NCBI RefSeq assembly: GCF_000737715.1
Contig: NZ_JPRN01000009.1
Location: 145,952 to 209,951 of the forward strand
From: Chryseobacterium sp. JM1
GTDB taxonomy: Bacteria > Bacteroidota > Bacteroidia > Flavobacteriales > Weeksellaceae
Length of the DNA: 64,000 nt
Reading direction: 5' to 3'
Below are positions 33,880 through 42,321 of this stretch, piece after piece (the stretch's first letter is position 1; every line of letters begins with the position of its first letter). The translations under genes were made by a program, and so were the position numbers. A model generated the notes under the pieces. It was not told the origin of the DNA, made no database searches, and worked only from the letters and a program-made list of their open reading frames with translations.

Positions 33880-34764
33880 TTATTTCGTCATAAAATTCCA
33901 GGTAGCTTTGGTTAGGTCTGCTATTATCTTTTCGGTGTCTTCTCTTTTTTCTGTTATATTTTTTAAATAAATTGAAATAATAAAGTGCTTTCCGTTCGGA
34001 AGTTTTACAATTCCCACATCATTCATGGCAACTCGTAAATTATTTTCATTGGTTGATGAAATCCCTGTTCTGTGTGCCAGTTCTGTTCCTTCGGGAAGTC
34101 CTGCTTTCATCCACGTCAGTCCTCTGGAAGTTTCCACCATAATCTGATAGAGGTATTGGGTCGTGGCTTTTTTCAGCACTTTTCCTTTGTAGAATTTCTC
34201 CAGCAGATCAGTGGTTGCCAAAGGTGTTGTTGTATTGATATACAGGTTTTTCCATATCCGCATTTCCTCTTCGTTTACTTTGATCACAAAATCTTTGATT
34301 CCCTGACGGTTGATGAATTTCTGAACGGTTTCAGGACCTCCGATTAATTTCAGAAGAATATCACATCCGTTGTTATCACTGTGTGAAACGGTATATCTCA
34401 GCAACTGATCTATGGTGAGGTACATGTTTCCATTGGGATATTCATCTTTTATCGGGCTCCAGGTATCCTGCTGTAAATCTTCCTTTTTAATGAATACTTT
34501 CTGTGCTAATGAGATCTTTCCTTTATCCACCAGATTTAACGTAGCCAAAGCAATATGAAATTTGAAAACACTCATCATTGGAGCATCCAAGTGACCGTTA
34601 ATACTCAGGGTATCTTTGTCTTCAATATTTTTTATGGATATTCCAACGGTTGCATTTTTGGTAGAAATAATTTGTTTGAGCTCTTTACTGAGATCATCTA
34701 TATTTTGGGCCAATGCCTGAGCCGAAAAGAGGAAGGTCAGGCAAACGAATACTATTTTTTTCAT
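33880..34764 (-). CDS. bla: Class A beta-lactamase (subclass A2-like, as in Chryseobacterium)
   Basis: A 294-aa periplasmic beta-lactamase with a signal peptide ending ALAQN. Catalytic motifs: Ser-x-x-Lys as SVFK in MMSVFKFH (Ser70/Lys73 equivalents), SDN in VSHSDNNGC (Ser130), the omega-loop Glu in NEEEMR (Glu166), and the third motif HRTG where most class A enzymes have KTG. The K234R-type change is seen in some A2 enzymes of this group. It lies 6 bp after a second serine hydrolase in the same operon, under a promoter at 36942-36971. Hydrolysis of penicillins and cephalosporins is likely; the exact spectrum cannot be read from sequence. Confidence 0.9.
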   Translation of the reverse strand: MKKIVFVCLTFLFSAQALAQNIDDLSKELKQIISTKNATVGISIKNIEDKDTLSINGHLDAPMMSVFKFHIALATLNLVDKGKISLAQKVFIKKEDLQQDTWSPIKDEYPNGNMYLTIDQLLRYTVSHSDNNGCDILLKLIGGPETVQKFINRQGIKDFVIKVNEEEMRIWKNLYINTTTPLATTDLLEKFYKGKVLKKATTQYLYQIMVETSRGLTWMKAGLPEGTELAHRTGISSTNENNLRVAMNDVGIVKLPNGKHFIISIYLKNITEKREDTEKIIADLTKATWNFMTK

Positions 34765-34770
34765 TGGATT

Positions 34771-35826
34771 CTATTTCAAAAATTGACTTTCTCTCACAAT
34801 TTTTCTGACTTGCTGCTCAAAATAATAAGCAATATCAAAATTTTCATTGGCTATATTTTCCATGATGACTACACTTGTTTTTGTTTTTGGATAATACAAA
34901 TTCACCGCTGTAAAGCCTTCACCCGGATGAAAACCTGTGTGCCCAATTTCTTTAATGCTGTCTTTATCATTAATTCTCAAACCATAGCCATAGCCAATCG
35001 GTTTTTCGCCGAAAACCTGGTGACCGTTTGTTATTGCGTAGCTGGTCATCAGCTGACAGGTTGCGGGTTTCAGTAGTTTTCCGTTGTGCAGAGATTCGTT
35101 CCATTTTGCGAGATCAGATGCAGTCACAATTAAATGACTTCCAAAATAATTTTCTGCATTGAAACCCGACTGCTCATTGAGTTTGACAGTCCCGTCTTTT
35201 CGGATGGTGTGCCCTTTTGTTAAGAATTTGCTACTCGCTTCATTCGGGTAATAACTGTCATTCATCTTACATCTTTTGAACAAAGCTGTTACCAGTTCCT
35301 GAAAACTTTTCCCACTCTGCTTTTCCAAAATCTGCCCTGCCACAAAATATCCGACATTGGAATAGCTGAAATCGGTTCCCGGTTTAAACTTCAATGGTTT
35401 GTCCATATTATCGCTGTTTAGACCCGAAGTGTGATTGAGTAAATGATGAACGGTAACGGTATCTGCCCATGAATATTTAAAATCTGGCAAATATTTGCGG
35501 ATGGGCACATTCATATCAATTTTCCCTTTTTCCACTTCCTGTAAGACCAATGTAGCTGTAATCTGCTTGGCAATCGACATGGTTGAGAATTTGTCAGAAA
35601 CTTTCAGAGGCGTTTTTGTATTGAAATCCGCAAAGCCATGCGCCTGCGCGTATTTTGTTTTTCCGTTTTGCTGAATGTAAACGACTCCGTTAAAACTCCT
35701 TGGATTTGTGATCTTCAGCAGGCTGTCGATTTTTGCTGAATAGTCGTCTTTTTGCTGTGCAGATGAGTGGCAGCCCGTCAGGAAAACGGTCGCTGCAATG
35801 AATGTCAGTTTAAAAATGTGTTTCAT
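34771..35826 (-). CDS. Serine hydrolase lipoprotein (class C beta-lactamase-like fold)
   Basis: A 351-aa protein with a lipoprotein signal (FLTGCHS; Cys19). Catalytic SxxK as SIAK in TMSIAKQIT, the Tyr motif YSN in FSYSNVGY, and the third motif HTG in IGHTGFHPG. These match class C beta-lactamase-like D,D-peptidases/esterases. It lies 66 bp after the HEAT-repeat gene and 6 bp before the class A beta-lactamase, so the two exported penicillin-fold enzymes are made together. Likely works on cell-wall peptides or small esters in the periplasm. Confidence 0.87.
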   Translation of the reverse strand: MKHIFKLTFIAATVFLTGCHSSAQQKDDYSAKIDSLLKITNPRSFNGVVYIQQNGKTKYAQAHGFADFNTKTPLKVSDKFSTMSIAKQITATLVLQEVEKGKIDMNVPIRKYLPDFKYSWADTVTVHHLLNHTSGLNSDNMDKPLKFKPGTDFSYSNVGYFVAGQILEKQSGKSFQELVTALFKRCKMNDSYYPNEASSKFLTKGHTIRKDGTVKLNEQSGFNAENYFGSHLIVTASDLAKWNESLHNGKLLKPATCQLMTSYAITNGHQVFGEKPIGYGYGLRINDKDSIKEIGHTGFHPGEGFTAVNLYYPKTKTSVVIMENIANENFDIAYYFEQQVRKIVRESQFLK

Positions 35827-35892
35827 TGATATTTTGTTACCGCGTTGGTTTTTGTTTTTTTTAAAATGATTTATAATAGCCAGATTTGTCTA

Positions 35893-36411
35893 TTATTTTT
35901 TTACTTTTTTTAATGCGTCAAGATACTTCTTCTTTACCCCATTATCTTCTTCTTTTTCGCATAATATTTCAATTTCCGGCAACAGCTTTTCATTGTTTCC
36001 AGTTTTTAATTTCAGTATTTCAGACAGTGCATAAGCTGTGGCCCAGCGAACCACCGTTCCTTTGTTTTCCGCATTCTGCAAAAGATGAGGAATCGCTTTG
36101 CCAAGTTGGTCCGGGAAAAGCTTTGCTACATTTCCGATCACTTTTGCACTTTCCCACTTGACTCTGGGTTCTTCGTCTTTTAATGTGCCGGTAACGTACT
36201 CTAAAACACTTTCATCAGCAATGGCCGGATCTTTTTTAGTGGCATACTCTACGGCTTCAATGCAGGTTGCTTTGTCTGTCGCTTTTTGTTGTTCAGCATA
36301 GGCCAATAATTCTTCAACTGGTAACTCTTTTTTGATCAGCCATTCTCCGATGGTTGAAACTTTACCTTTAGCCTTAATGGTTTTGTCCTGAAATACCTGT
36401 TCTATCGTCAT
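35893..36411 (-). CDS. HEAT-repeat protein
   Basis: A 172-aa cytosolic all-helical protein. Repeated helix pairs (EEPRVKWESAKVIGNVAKLFPDQLGKAIPHLLQ, then TVVRWATAYALSEILK) are typical HEAT/armadillo-type repeats, similar in tone to the DNA alkylation repair-like family but without a recognisable active site. It follows the GNAT gene by 11 bp and precedes a serine-hydrolase lipoprotein, so it shares the beta-lactamase operon transcript. A scaffold role is inferred from the fold only. Confidence 0.8.
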   Translation of the reverse strand: MTIEQVFQDKTIKAKGKVSTIGEWLIKKELPVEELLAYAEQQKATDKATCIEAVEYATKKDPAIADESVLEYVTGTLKDEEPRVKWESAKVIGNVAKLFPDQLGKAIPHLLQNAENKGTVVRWATAYALSEILKLKTGNNEKLLPEIEILCEKEEDNGVKKKYLDALKKVKK

Positions 36412-36422
36412 ATCTTAAATTG

Positions 36423-36905
36423 TCAAATGAGTTTGTATATCAATTCTTCTATTTCCACTTGCCGTGCATTGGCAAAAAAATGATCCGTCCCGATTTTGAT
36501 GAAACCGTTGTTCTCCAACACTTTTTGTGATCCCCAATTATCAAATGCAACCCGCCCAAAAATAGGTCTGGCAGTTTCAATGGTCAGAAATTTTTCAAGT
36601 GCGGCTGTTGCAATTCCTTTTCTCCAGAGATTTTTATCGATCAGATAGGTAATTTCGGCGTCGCCTTCCCGTTCAAATTTCGCAACACTTCCTACGATCA
36701 CATCGTCCATAAGAATTGTCTGATTATTGATAGTCGGATCGTTCAGATGCTTGGTGTACTTGGTCAGATAAGCGGTTTTGTCCGTAGGATTTTCAGGGGT
36801 GAATGCAGCCATGTAGATGGCATCTTTATCAAGCTGGAACTGAAAGAAGTGCTCTAAGTCGGATGCTTCCGTTGGTCTGAGTTGTATGTTGGGTTTAGGA
36901 TTCAT
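36423..36905 (-). CDS. GNAT-family N-acetyltransferase (RimJ/RimL-like)
   Basis: A 160-aa acetyltransferase of the RimJ/RimL type: IQLRPTEASDLEHFFQFQLD at the start, the acetyl-CoA motif as EITYLIDKNLWRKGIATAALEKFL, and VAFDNWGSQKVLENNGFIKIG. It is the first gene of a leftward operon that continues into HEAT, serine hydrolase, class A beta-lactamase, DUF2200 and DUF1801. Its promoter (36942-36971) is one of the best matches to consensus in the window. Substrate unknown. Confidence 0.88.
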   Translation of the reverse strand: MNPKPNIQLRPTEASDLEHFFQFQLDKDAIYMAAFTPENPTDKTAYLTKYTKHLNDPTINNQTILMDDVIVGSVAKFEREGDAEITYLIDKNLWRKGIATAALEKFLTIETARPIFGRVAFDNWGSQKVLENNGFIKIGTDHFFANARQVEIEELIYKLI

Positions 36906-36941
36906 GATCAGGTTTTTGCTTTTTACAAAATTCTATTTTTT

Positions 36942-36971
36942 CAAACATATTTCTTAAAAATAATAGGTCAA
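36942..36971 (-). promoter_or_regulatory. Promoter of the GNAT-HEAT-serine hydrolase-bla operon
   Basis: On the minus strand, TTG, then 19 bp, then TATGTTTG: both elements and the spacing match the Bacteroidetes housekeeping consensus. Transcription would start near 36935, about 30 nt before the ATG at 36905. A constitutive promoter would make the beta-lactamase constitutive. Confidence 0.65.
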
Positions 36972-37126
36972 TTTTAAGTCAGGCATCAAAAAAACACACA
37001 ACAAATTGTTTTTCAATTATTTAAGCGCCATACAAAAATATAACAGATTAGCAGGAATTTATAAAAACAAATTGAATCTTAGTATGATCTTCTGACCTAT
37101 TCCTTATTTTTGCAAGGAATTAAACA

Positions 37127-37846
37127 ATGGTCACTTTATTCAACAGCATGAGCAATACATTTTCTGGCAACAGTCAAATTGAAGTGGTTTCTTCTTTTTC
37201 CGAACTTATTAACACCAATTTTAAGGGCGCTATGAATGCCGTTTGCTGGCATAGAAATTTAACCGGAGATTTTAAAGAAATTGTTTCTCAACTTCAATTA
37301 AAAGAGAATGTTACAGAAGTGTTTATTGAAGACCTTTTAGCCCTGCAATTATCAGAGAAAGGAAATCTGGCAAGGGAAACCATCCTAAGTGATTTGCAGT
37401 TACTGACCGATTTCGGAGCACTGCCTTCTCTCAATTTACTGAAACATTATGAACGGGATGAAGAGCTGGGTTTTATTTCAACCGATGTATATTCTTATCA
37501 TGTAGACCGTTCGCCTGTTGGCACCAATACTTTTTTATGCACCTATCATGGTACTGCCAGTGATATTTTGCCCAATGATCAGGTGGAGCAAAAGGTTTTG
37601 ATTCCGGAGATCCGGGAAAAGCTTAAAGCACTACACGACGGGCTGGAAGAGGAATTTGAAGACTTTCTGAAAGAGTATTTCTTTGATCTTCATTATCAGC
37701 CTAAGCCTAATGCAGAACCTGTGAATTTAGAAAAAGGACATCTTTGGAAAATCGCAGTGGATCATCCGGAACAGCAAGCTTTACCCTGTGTTCATAGGGC
37801 TCCTGTGGAAAATGATGGGGAGTATAGGTTGCTGCTGATTTGTTAA
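37127..37846 (+). CDS. DUF1826 family protein
   Basis: A 239-aa cytosolic protein of the DUF1826 family: AVCWHRNLTGDFKEIV near the N-terminus, YHVDRSPVGTNTFLCTYHG in the middle, and CVHRAPVENDGEYRLLL at the end, with conserved His, Cys and Asp that could bind metal. The family's reaction is not established. A later start at 37148 is possible. A TATTTTTG -7-like box sits at 37105-37112. Followed 90 bp later by a cupin gene on the same strand. Confidence 0.83.
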   Translation: MVTLFNSMSNTFSGNSQIEVVSSFSELINTNFKGAMNAVCWHRNLTGDFKEIVSQLQLKENVTEVFIEDLLALQLSEKGNLARETILSDLQLLTDFGALPSLNLLKHYERDEELGFISTDVYSYHVDRSPVGTNTFLCTYHGTASDILPNDQVEQKVLIPEIREKLKALHDGLEEEFEDFLKEYFFDLHYQPKPNAEPVNLEKGHLWKIAVDHPEQQALPCVHRAPVENDGEYRLLLIC

Positions 37847-37936
37847 ATAGTTACTTCTTCAATGAAAACTGTTTTGCTTGCATCGCTGTATAATTTTTGG
37901 TAAATTGATGTACATTAAAAATAAATATTGAACTAC

Positions 37937-38407
37937 ATGTCTGATACCGTTATATTGTCTGAAGGAGCAGAATTTAACCACGTTATAAAAGAGGTTTCAA
38001 AATACATCCACCTTTATGTAATGGCCTTTGAAAAGGAAGAACGTCCCCTTACACGCATCGATAAACGTGAAAAAATGTACGGTGGAAACGGAACGGTTTA
38101 TATGATCCAGATGTTCGATCAGAATGAACTGGCGAATAATCGTCTTGCTGCTTACATGGTTCTGTTGAATAAAGGTGATGAATCCGGATTTCACACCCAC
38201 AATCAGAGAAACGAACAGGAACTGTATGTCGTAGTGCATGGAACCGGAGAATACCGTGAAAGAAACGGAACCCAGGGACCGGAACGCAAAAAAGCGCTTC
38301 AAAAGGGCGATATTACAGCGATTAGTTCCATAGGGTATCATTCTATTGAGAATACTGGGGATGAGCCTTTGATTATGTTTGTGATTACGAGTTATAATAA
38401 GGTGTAA
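37937..38407 (+). CDS. Cupin-domain protein
   Basis: About 156 aa from the ATG at 37937 (the frame also opens at a TTG 9 bp earlier). A single conserved double-stranded beta-helix has the metal-binding cupin motif SGFHTHNQRNEQELYVVVHGTGEYRERNG, giving two His and a Glu, and a second motif DITAISSIGYHSIENTGDEPL that supplies the third His. Small one-domain cupins include isomerases, dioxygenases and storage or sensor proteins, so the activity is open. Followed by an intrinsic terminator at 38419-38446. Confidence 0.82.
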   Translation: MSDTVILSEGAEFNHVIKEVSKYIHLYVMAFEKEERPLTRIDKREKMYGGNGTVYMIQMFDQNELANNRLAAYMVLLNKGDESGFHTHNQRNEQELYVVVHGTGEYRERNGTQGPERKKALQKGDITAISSIGYHSIENTGDEPLIMFVITSYNKV

Positions 38408-38418
38408 GACTGATATAA

Positions 38419-38446
38419 AAAAGGCAAGATATAACTCGCCTTTTTT
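38419..38446 (+). terminator. Intrinsic terminator after the cupin gene
   Basis: AAAGGC/GCCTTT around an AG...CT inner pair is followed by six T residues, 12 bp after the cupin stop. The remaining 38447-38858 segment is very AT-rich and I see no gene or regulatory element in it. Confidence 0.8.
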
Positions 38447-38858
38447 ACTATTTTTTTGAATTTAAAAGACAATTATTTCCCAACACAAAAAGTAATTAAG
38501 ACTAAAAATCAATACTTTACAATTTTAAGATACAAATCTTATCAAAACAGTTCAAATTATGGTTGAAATTTTTGGGATTATTTAATATAGATATTTTCCA
38601 TCATTTTATTACAATAGTGCACATAACATCAACTCTTAATATTTATTCAAGGAATCCTTCTCCAGTTCTCTTAAATCCACCTCATCCCTCTAATTTAATT
38701 TTTTTTCTTATTCAAGCGCATCTTTTAGTAATTTTACCATTGTATAATTTTTTTTAAATATTTCAAGCGGAAGCACAACAAAAAACTGTAATACTCTGTA
38801 ATAGAAAAAATTTAATTCCAATATTATTTACTTCAACTCTCATTTTAAAATTTATTCA

Positions 38859-38887
38859 ATAAAAAAACCGCCTCTAGGGCAGTTTAA
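38859..38887 (-). terminator. Intrinsic terminator after the DUF6705 pair
   Basis: AAACCGCC (38865-38872) pairs with GGCAGTTT (38878-38885), one mismatch, with seven T residues on the minus strand. It lies 21 bp beyond the stop of the second DUF6705 gene. Confidence 0.75.
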
Positions 38888-38907
38888 GTTTATTGTTAAG
38901 CTTTTCA

Positions 38908-39486
38908 CTATTGTTTAGTAAAAACTAAGTTTTCTGTCTCTGGTAAATAAATATTGTAGTCTAAATTTGGAGGGCAGTTAATATCATCTCTGGTTGATGT
39001 CCCAGGATAATAGCTCCAATAAAACTCTGTATTATTAATTTTTTTAAAAGTGATTTCTCCTTTTCCTACACTACAGTTTCCTCCAGCATATACAAGATTA
39101 ATCTCATTATTACCATTGAGATTTATTGCAGCACTCATTATAATGTTCCTAACATTTTCATTTAGCGCATAAGAATTATTTAGTGTACTTTGAATTACAT
39201 TCCCACTTAAATCTTTTATCTCAAATTTTACAATTAATATATCTTGAAAAAAATCTTTACCCCAAGCTTTATATGGTCTTTTAATTTCTTTGAAAATTGA
39301 TAGACGAATAATTTTATTTTGAAAGTTAGAATCCCAATTTCCAACATAATTATCTAACTCATTATTAATATCTTTAAAATATGAATTATTGGGCGCATCA
39401 TAATCAGATGTATTTAATGAAAATGTTTGTTGTGCCTTACAAGAAAACACAACAATGATTCCTAATATATTGAATATGTTTCTCAC
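38908..39486 (-). CDS. DUF6705 family exported protein (copy 2)
   Basis: A 192-aa exported protein, clearly paralogous to the neighbour at 39486-40070. Both share the pattern Y-D-A-P-N-x-S-Y-x-x-D-x-N-N-E-L, a central Y-A-G-G-N/T-x-C-x-V-G-x-G motif, C-P in INCPPNLDYNIYLPETENLVFTKQ, and an identical LPET.NLVFTKQ end. The start is a GTG that overlaps the previous gene's TAG (TAGTG), so translation is coupled. The signal peptide ends FSCKAQQ. Low GC compared with flanking genes suggests acquisition. DUF6705 proteins occur in Chryseobacterium in multi-copy sets; role unknown. Confidence 0.8.
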   Translation of the reverse strand: MRNIFNILGIIVVFSCKAQQTFSLNTSDYDAPNNSYFKDINNELDNYVGNWDSNFQNKIIRLSIFKEIKRPYKAWGKDFFQDILIVKFEIKDLSGNVIQSTLNNSYALNENVRNIIMSAAINLNGNNEINLVYAGGNCSVGKGEITFKKINNTEFYWSYYPGTSTRDDINCPPNLDYNIYLPETENLVFTKQ

Positions 39487-40070
39487 TATTGTTTAGTAAA
39501 TACTAAATTTTTCGTTTCAGGTAGATAAATTTTTATATCGGTACCTGTTGGACATCTATTCTCATCTAGTACAATATCATTTGGAAGGTACTCCCATGAA
39601 ACTTGTGTAGAGTTTAATTTCTTTAATGTAATTTTTCCCCAGCCTACACCGCAATTTGTTCCTCCATAATGGAATTTCACTATAGTGCCACCAGCAGTAG
39701 GCCATTGACTATAAATAGTATGATTATATTGGTTAGGTTCAAAATTCATGTTTTGAGTATCTTGCAAAATAACTCCTGTAGAATTTTTAATAATATATCT
39801 TATAGATAGCACGTCTATATAGATGTTTTTATCAATGAAATTAAAGAGTTTATGATCTTCTTTAGTGATTATTAGTGTGATCTGTTTCTCATTGTAATTT
39901 GCTAAATATTTACCTACAAATGGAGCTAACTCATTATTAGTATCCTGTAAGTATGATAAATTAGGAGCATTCTCTACAGCCGTTCGAAGCGGTAATATTT
40001 GTTGTCCTTTACACAGAAGGCTAAATATTAAACTGACTGTTATTAATATTTTAAGATTTATTATTTTCAT
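39486..40070 (-). CDS. DUF6705 family exported protein (copy 1)
   Basis: About 194 aa from the ATG at 40070 (the frame opens at a TTG at 40088). The signal peptide MKIINLKILITVSLIFSLL ends near CKGQQ. It shares the NxSYLQDTNNELAPFVG, GGTNCGVGWGKI and CPTG motifs and the LPETKNLVFTKQ tail with the downstream paralogue. It lies directly after the large lipoprotein gene (stop 40082), only 11 bp apart, so all three are one transcript. A periplasmic protein; whether it neutralises or supports the lipoprotein is unknown. Confidence 0.8.
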   Translation of the reverse strand: MKIINLKILITVSLIFSLLCKGQQILPLRTAVENAPNLSYLQDTNNELAPFVGKYLANYNEKQITLIITKEDHKLFNFIDKNIYIDVLSIRYIIKNSTGVILQDTQNMNFEPNQYNHTIYSQWPTAGGTIVKFHYGGTNCGVGWGKITLKKLNSTQVSWEYLPNDIVLDENRCPTGTDIKIYLPETKNLVFTKQ

Positions 40071-40081
40071 TTTTAATTTAA

Positions 40082-41449
40082 TTAACAAGGTGATGCAATT
40101 GGTTGGTTATTACTGTTTAAATTTATACTACTTATTGTACCGTCGCTTTCTACTCTTTTCAGAATAACCTTACCCTCCAATCCCATTTTTTTTAGCGTAT
40201 TAAAAAAAAGTTTTTCTACCCCAGCACTATTTATTTGTCCATTACCATCAATATATGCTGTCCCACTTATCTCTTTATCTGATAATTCGGCTTCCTGTCT
40301 CTGATACCATTTTGTGTATGCATTCAAATCCTCTTGTGAAAAATTTGTTAACGCATCTTGATAGGTCCCATTAAACCAAATAACATAATGCATGCCATTT
40401 GGAGCTACCATTCCCATAAAAGCATCACCTGTATTATCTGATGAAGTAGGTTGTGCTCTAGCAAAGCCTAGTAATTGGTCTACATCTGGTGGAGAAAGCA
40501 TTGGTATTCCTGTAGGTGTGTGATTGTGGTAACCACCTGCATAACCTGTTTTATCTCCAAATTTTACACTGTGAGCGCTACCATGTATTACATTTGAAGG
40601 CGTTCCGTCTGCCTTAATTTTATAACCATCTTCTCCTCCTTGTGTAGATTTTGTTTTCAAATCATCTATCGCTGGTTTGGATGTAGCGTTAGTAATAACT
40701 TTCTTTGTTTGCTCACATGGGTTTGCAGCTGTATTTGGTCCGTCCCCAGGGCCATTTCCTTCACCCCCACCTGTTCCACCTGGGCCCTCAGGATTGAGAC
40801 AGTTATCATAAGGTTGGCACCCACCAGGAGGAGGTCCTCCGTTCCAAATTCCTCCGGGAAGAGTACCTCCCGTTCCAGGCATCGTAATAACAACTTCACC
40901 GGTATCACAAGGTGATCCGTCAGAACTGCAATTCCCGTTTGCTTTAGCTGCAATTCTTTGTTGTAATGTGTTTTTAAGATATGCTTCTTTGAACATGTCC
41001 AGCATTGTATTGTAATTCTCTGCTTCAGTATCCATTTTCAGGAATTCTACCTGAGTGTCATTCTCCTTTAGCATGGCAATAATAATACCATCAACTTTCC
41101 GGTTTCTCATTAATGGAAAAAGAGTGAATTTTTCATTTGTCTTTGTCACGAAATCCTGAGAACGGATATTAAGTTCTACATATTCATCTGCCATTTCTGA
41201 TGAATTTTTAAATGCCTTTTTCAAGGCTTTAGCAGTATGCTGGACGTTGTTGATCTCGTCATAGCGTTCCAATAAGGTTTTGAAGCCTTTCGCATAATTT
41301 ACTGTTTCTTTTTCTTGAGCGGTGAATACTCTGAACTTGGAAGGTGGTTGTTCCTCACTACTGTTAAGAAGATCCTCTGATCGGCAGGAGATCAAACAAG
41401 CGACCACAGCAGCATTGAGAAACAGCCGTATCGATAAATTTTTCTTCAT
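40082..41449 (-). CDS. Lipoprotein with C-terminal JAMM-like HxH domain
   Basis: A 455-aa lipoprotein (signal ends VACLISC; Cys22). After a helical region (about 40-180), which may be a stalk, comes a Cys/Gly/Pro-rich linker (about 180-255, GGGEGNGPGDGP). The C-terminal 190 residues contain YHNHTPTGIPMLSPPD, which resembles the JAMM/JAB metalloprotease motif HxHx(7-8)SxxD, preceded by GSAHSVKFGDKTG. In such enzymes the two His and the Asp bind zinc. It is followed 11 bp later by two DUF6705 genes. The whole block is AT-rich. A toxin-like or protease role is inferred; not established. Confidence 0.72.
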   Translation of the reverse strand: MKKNLSIRLFLNAAVVACLISCRSEDLLNSSEEQPPSKFRVFTAQEKETVNYAKGFKTLLERYDEINNVQHTAKALKKAFKNSSEMADEYVELNIRSQDFVTKTNEKFTLFPLMRNRKVDGIIIAMLKENDTQVEFLKMDTEAENYNTMLDMFKEAYLKNTLQQRIAAKANGNCSSDGSPCDTGEVVITMPGTGGTLPGGIWNGGPPPGGCQPYDNCLNPEGPGGTGGGEGNGPGDGPNTAANPCEQTKKVITNATSKPAIDDLKTKSTQGGEDGYKIKADGTPSNVIHGSAHSVKFGDKTGYAGGYHNHTPTGIPMLSPPDVDQLLGFARAQPTSSDNTGDAFMGMVAPNGMHYVIWFNGTYQDALTNFSQEDLNAYTKWYQRQEAELSDKEISGTAYIDGNGQINSAGVEKLFFNTLKKMGLEGKVILKRVESDGTISSINLNSNNQPIASPC

Positions 41450-41712
41450 TGATTTTGTTTTTTTAAGTGCTAAATATAATTAAATTTTCATTATCACAGT
41501 GAAGTGATATTTAACAAAACTCAAATTATATTTTTCATAATCTTTGGAAATTTGTTCCCAAATTTAAAAAATATTGAGAGTTTCTGACATAGGGGAAACC
41601 CCTGTATTTTAGATAGTGATTTTACTGAGTGCTTTTATCCGGAGCGGTTATGTGTTTTCATCATGTTTTTTTAATGTTTTTATTTCTTTGTCATAAAAAT
41701 ATATCGTCATAG

Positions 41713-41727
41713 CGACAGAACCTGTCG
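41713..41727. repeat. Short perfect dyad CGACAG-AAC-CTGTCG
   Basis: A 6-bp perfect inverted repeat with a 3-nt loop, in the gap upstream of the lipoprotein gene and of the candidate RNA at 41780-41960. It could be an operator half-site pair; nothing nearby identifies a regulator. Confidence 0.45.
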
Positions 41728-41779
41728 TATTACATGATACTTTGACCACAGCTTTCAATAAATTTCTATTATTCTATAT

Positions 41780-41960
41780 GCAAAAGGCGCGGAGCAAAGA
41801 TCAATCTGTCAGAGAGGTACCGCGAAGAACCCAACAACCCAGAAACACAGCGCCCGTGTCCGTAGAAGTTATACATGAGCGTAAGTCTGTCATTTTAAAG
41901 GTTGTTTAGGAAAATTCGCGGTTTTCTCTAACCTAAATAACAGCTTACGCTTTTGTTTTC
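41780..41960 (+). ncRNA. Candidate structured non-coding RNA ending in a terminator hairpin
   Basis: This stretch is more GC-rich than its AT-rich surroundings and has no open frame. It holds several pairings: GGCGCGG and CCGCG (41786-41825), CACAGCGCCCGTG, and a terminal hairpin. In that hairpin AGCGTAAGTCTGT (41878-41890) pairs with ACAGCTTACGCT (41940-41951) with one bulge, and TTTAGG/CCTAAA continue the stem. Runs TTTTGTTTTCGTT follow at once. This looks like a small RNA with its own intrinsic terminator in the 872-bp gap 41450-42321. I do not recognise it as tmRNA, RNase P or SRP RNA. The 5' end is uncertain. Confidence 0.45.
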
Positions 41961-42251
41961 GTTAAAATTATTGTTGCGAATATAAAAATACTTTCAAAAT
42001 TTCATCAGTTATTATACATACTTTAGAAATACTTCTTTGCCGTAAATTCTTTACTACAATACCCACAAATCCGCTGTAATTGTATATTACTACTCATCTT
42101 GCTCTATTTTATATCAAAATGTACTAAAGTGCTTAAAGTTGTGTATAAGTGACAACCTAAAAAATCGAATTTTCTTAAAAATCCGTTCGAGGTACAACAA
42201 AGGTACAGATTATAACAAAAACAACGCAAAAGAAAACGTATATCTGTAAAC

Positions 42252-42278
42252 AAGAAAAAGCCCTATAAATAAGGCTTT
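42252..42278 (-). terminator. Intrinsic terminator of mnmE
   Basis: AAAGCC (42257-42262) with GGCTTT (42273-42278) gives a stem followed by T residues on the minus strand, 44 bp after the mnmE stop. Confidence 0.75.
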
Positions 42279-42321
42279 AAAGTGTATTAATATAGTTTTT
42301 TAATTGTTTATTTTGTAGTGG

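Noticed and set aside
38563..38757. 64-aa hydrophobic open frame in the AT-rich gap after the cupin gene
   Set aside because: Low-complexity AT-rich DNA gives Ile/Leu/Phe-rich frames by chance; no start signal or homology was seen.
41450..42321. tRNA, tmRNA or RNase P gene in the long gap
   Set aside because: No cloverleaf, CCA end, tmRNA tag region or RNase P core motif could be found.
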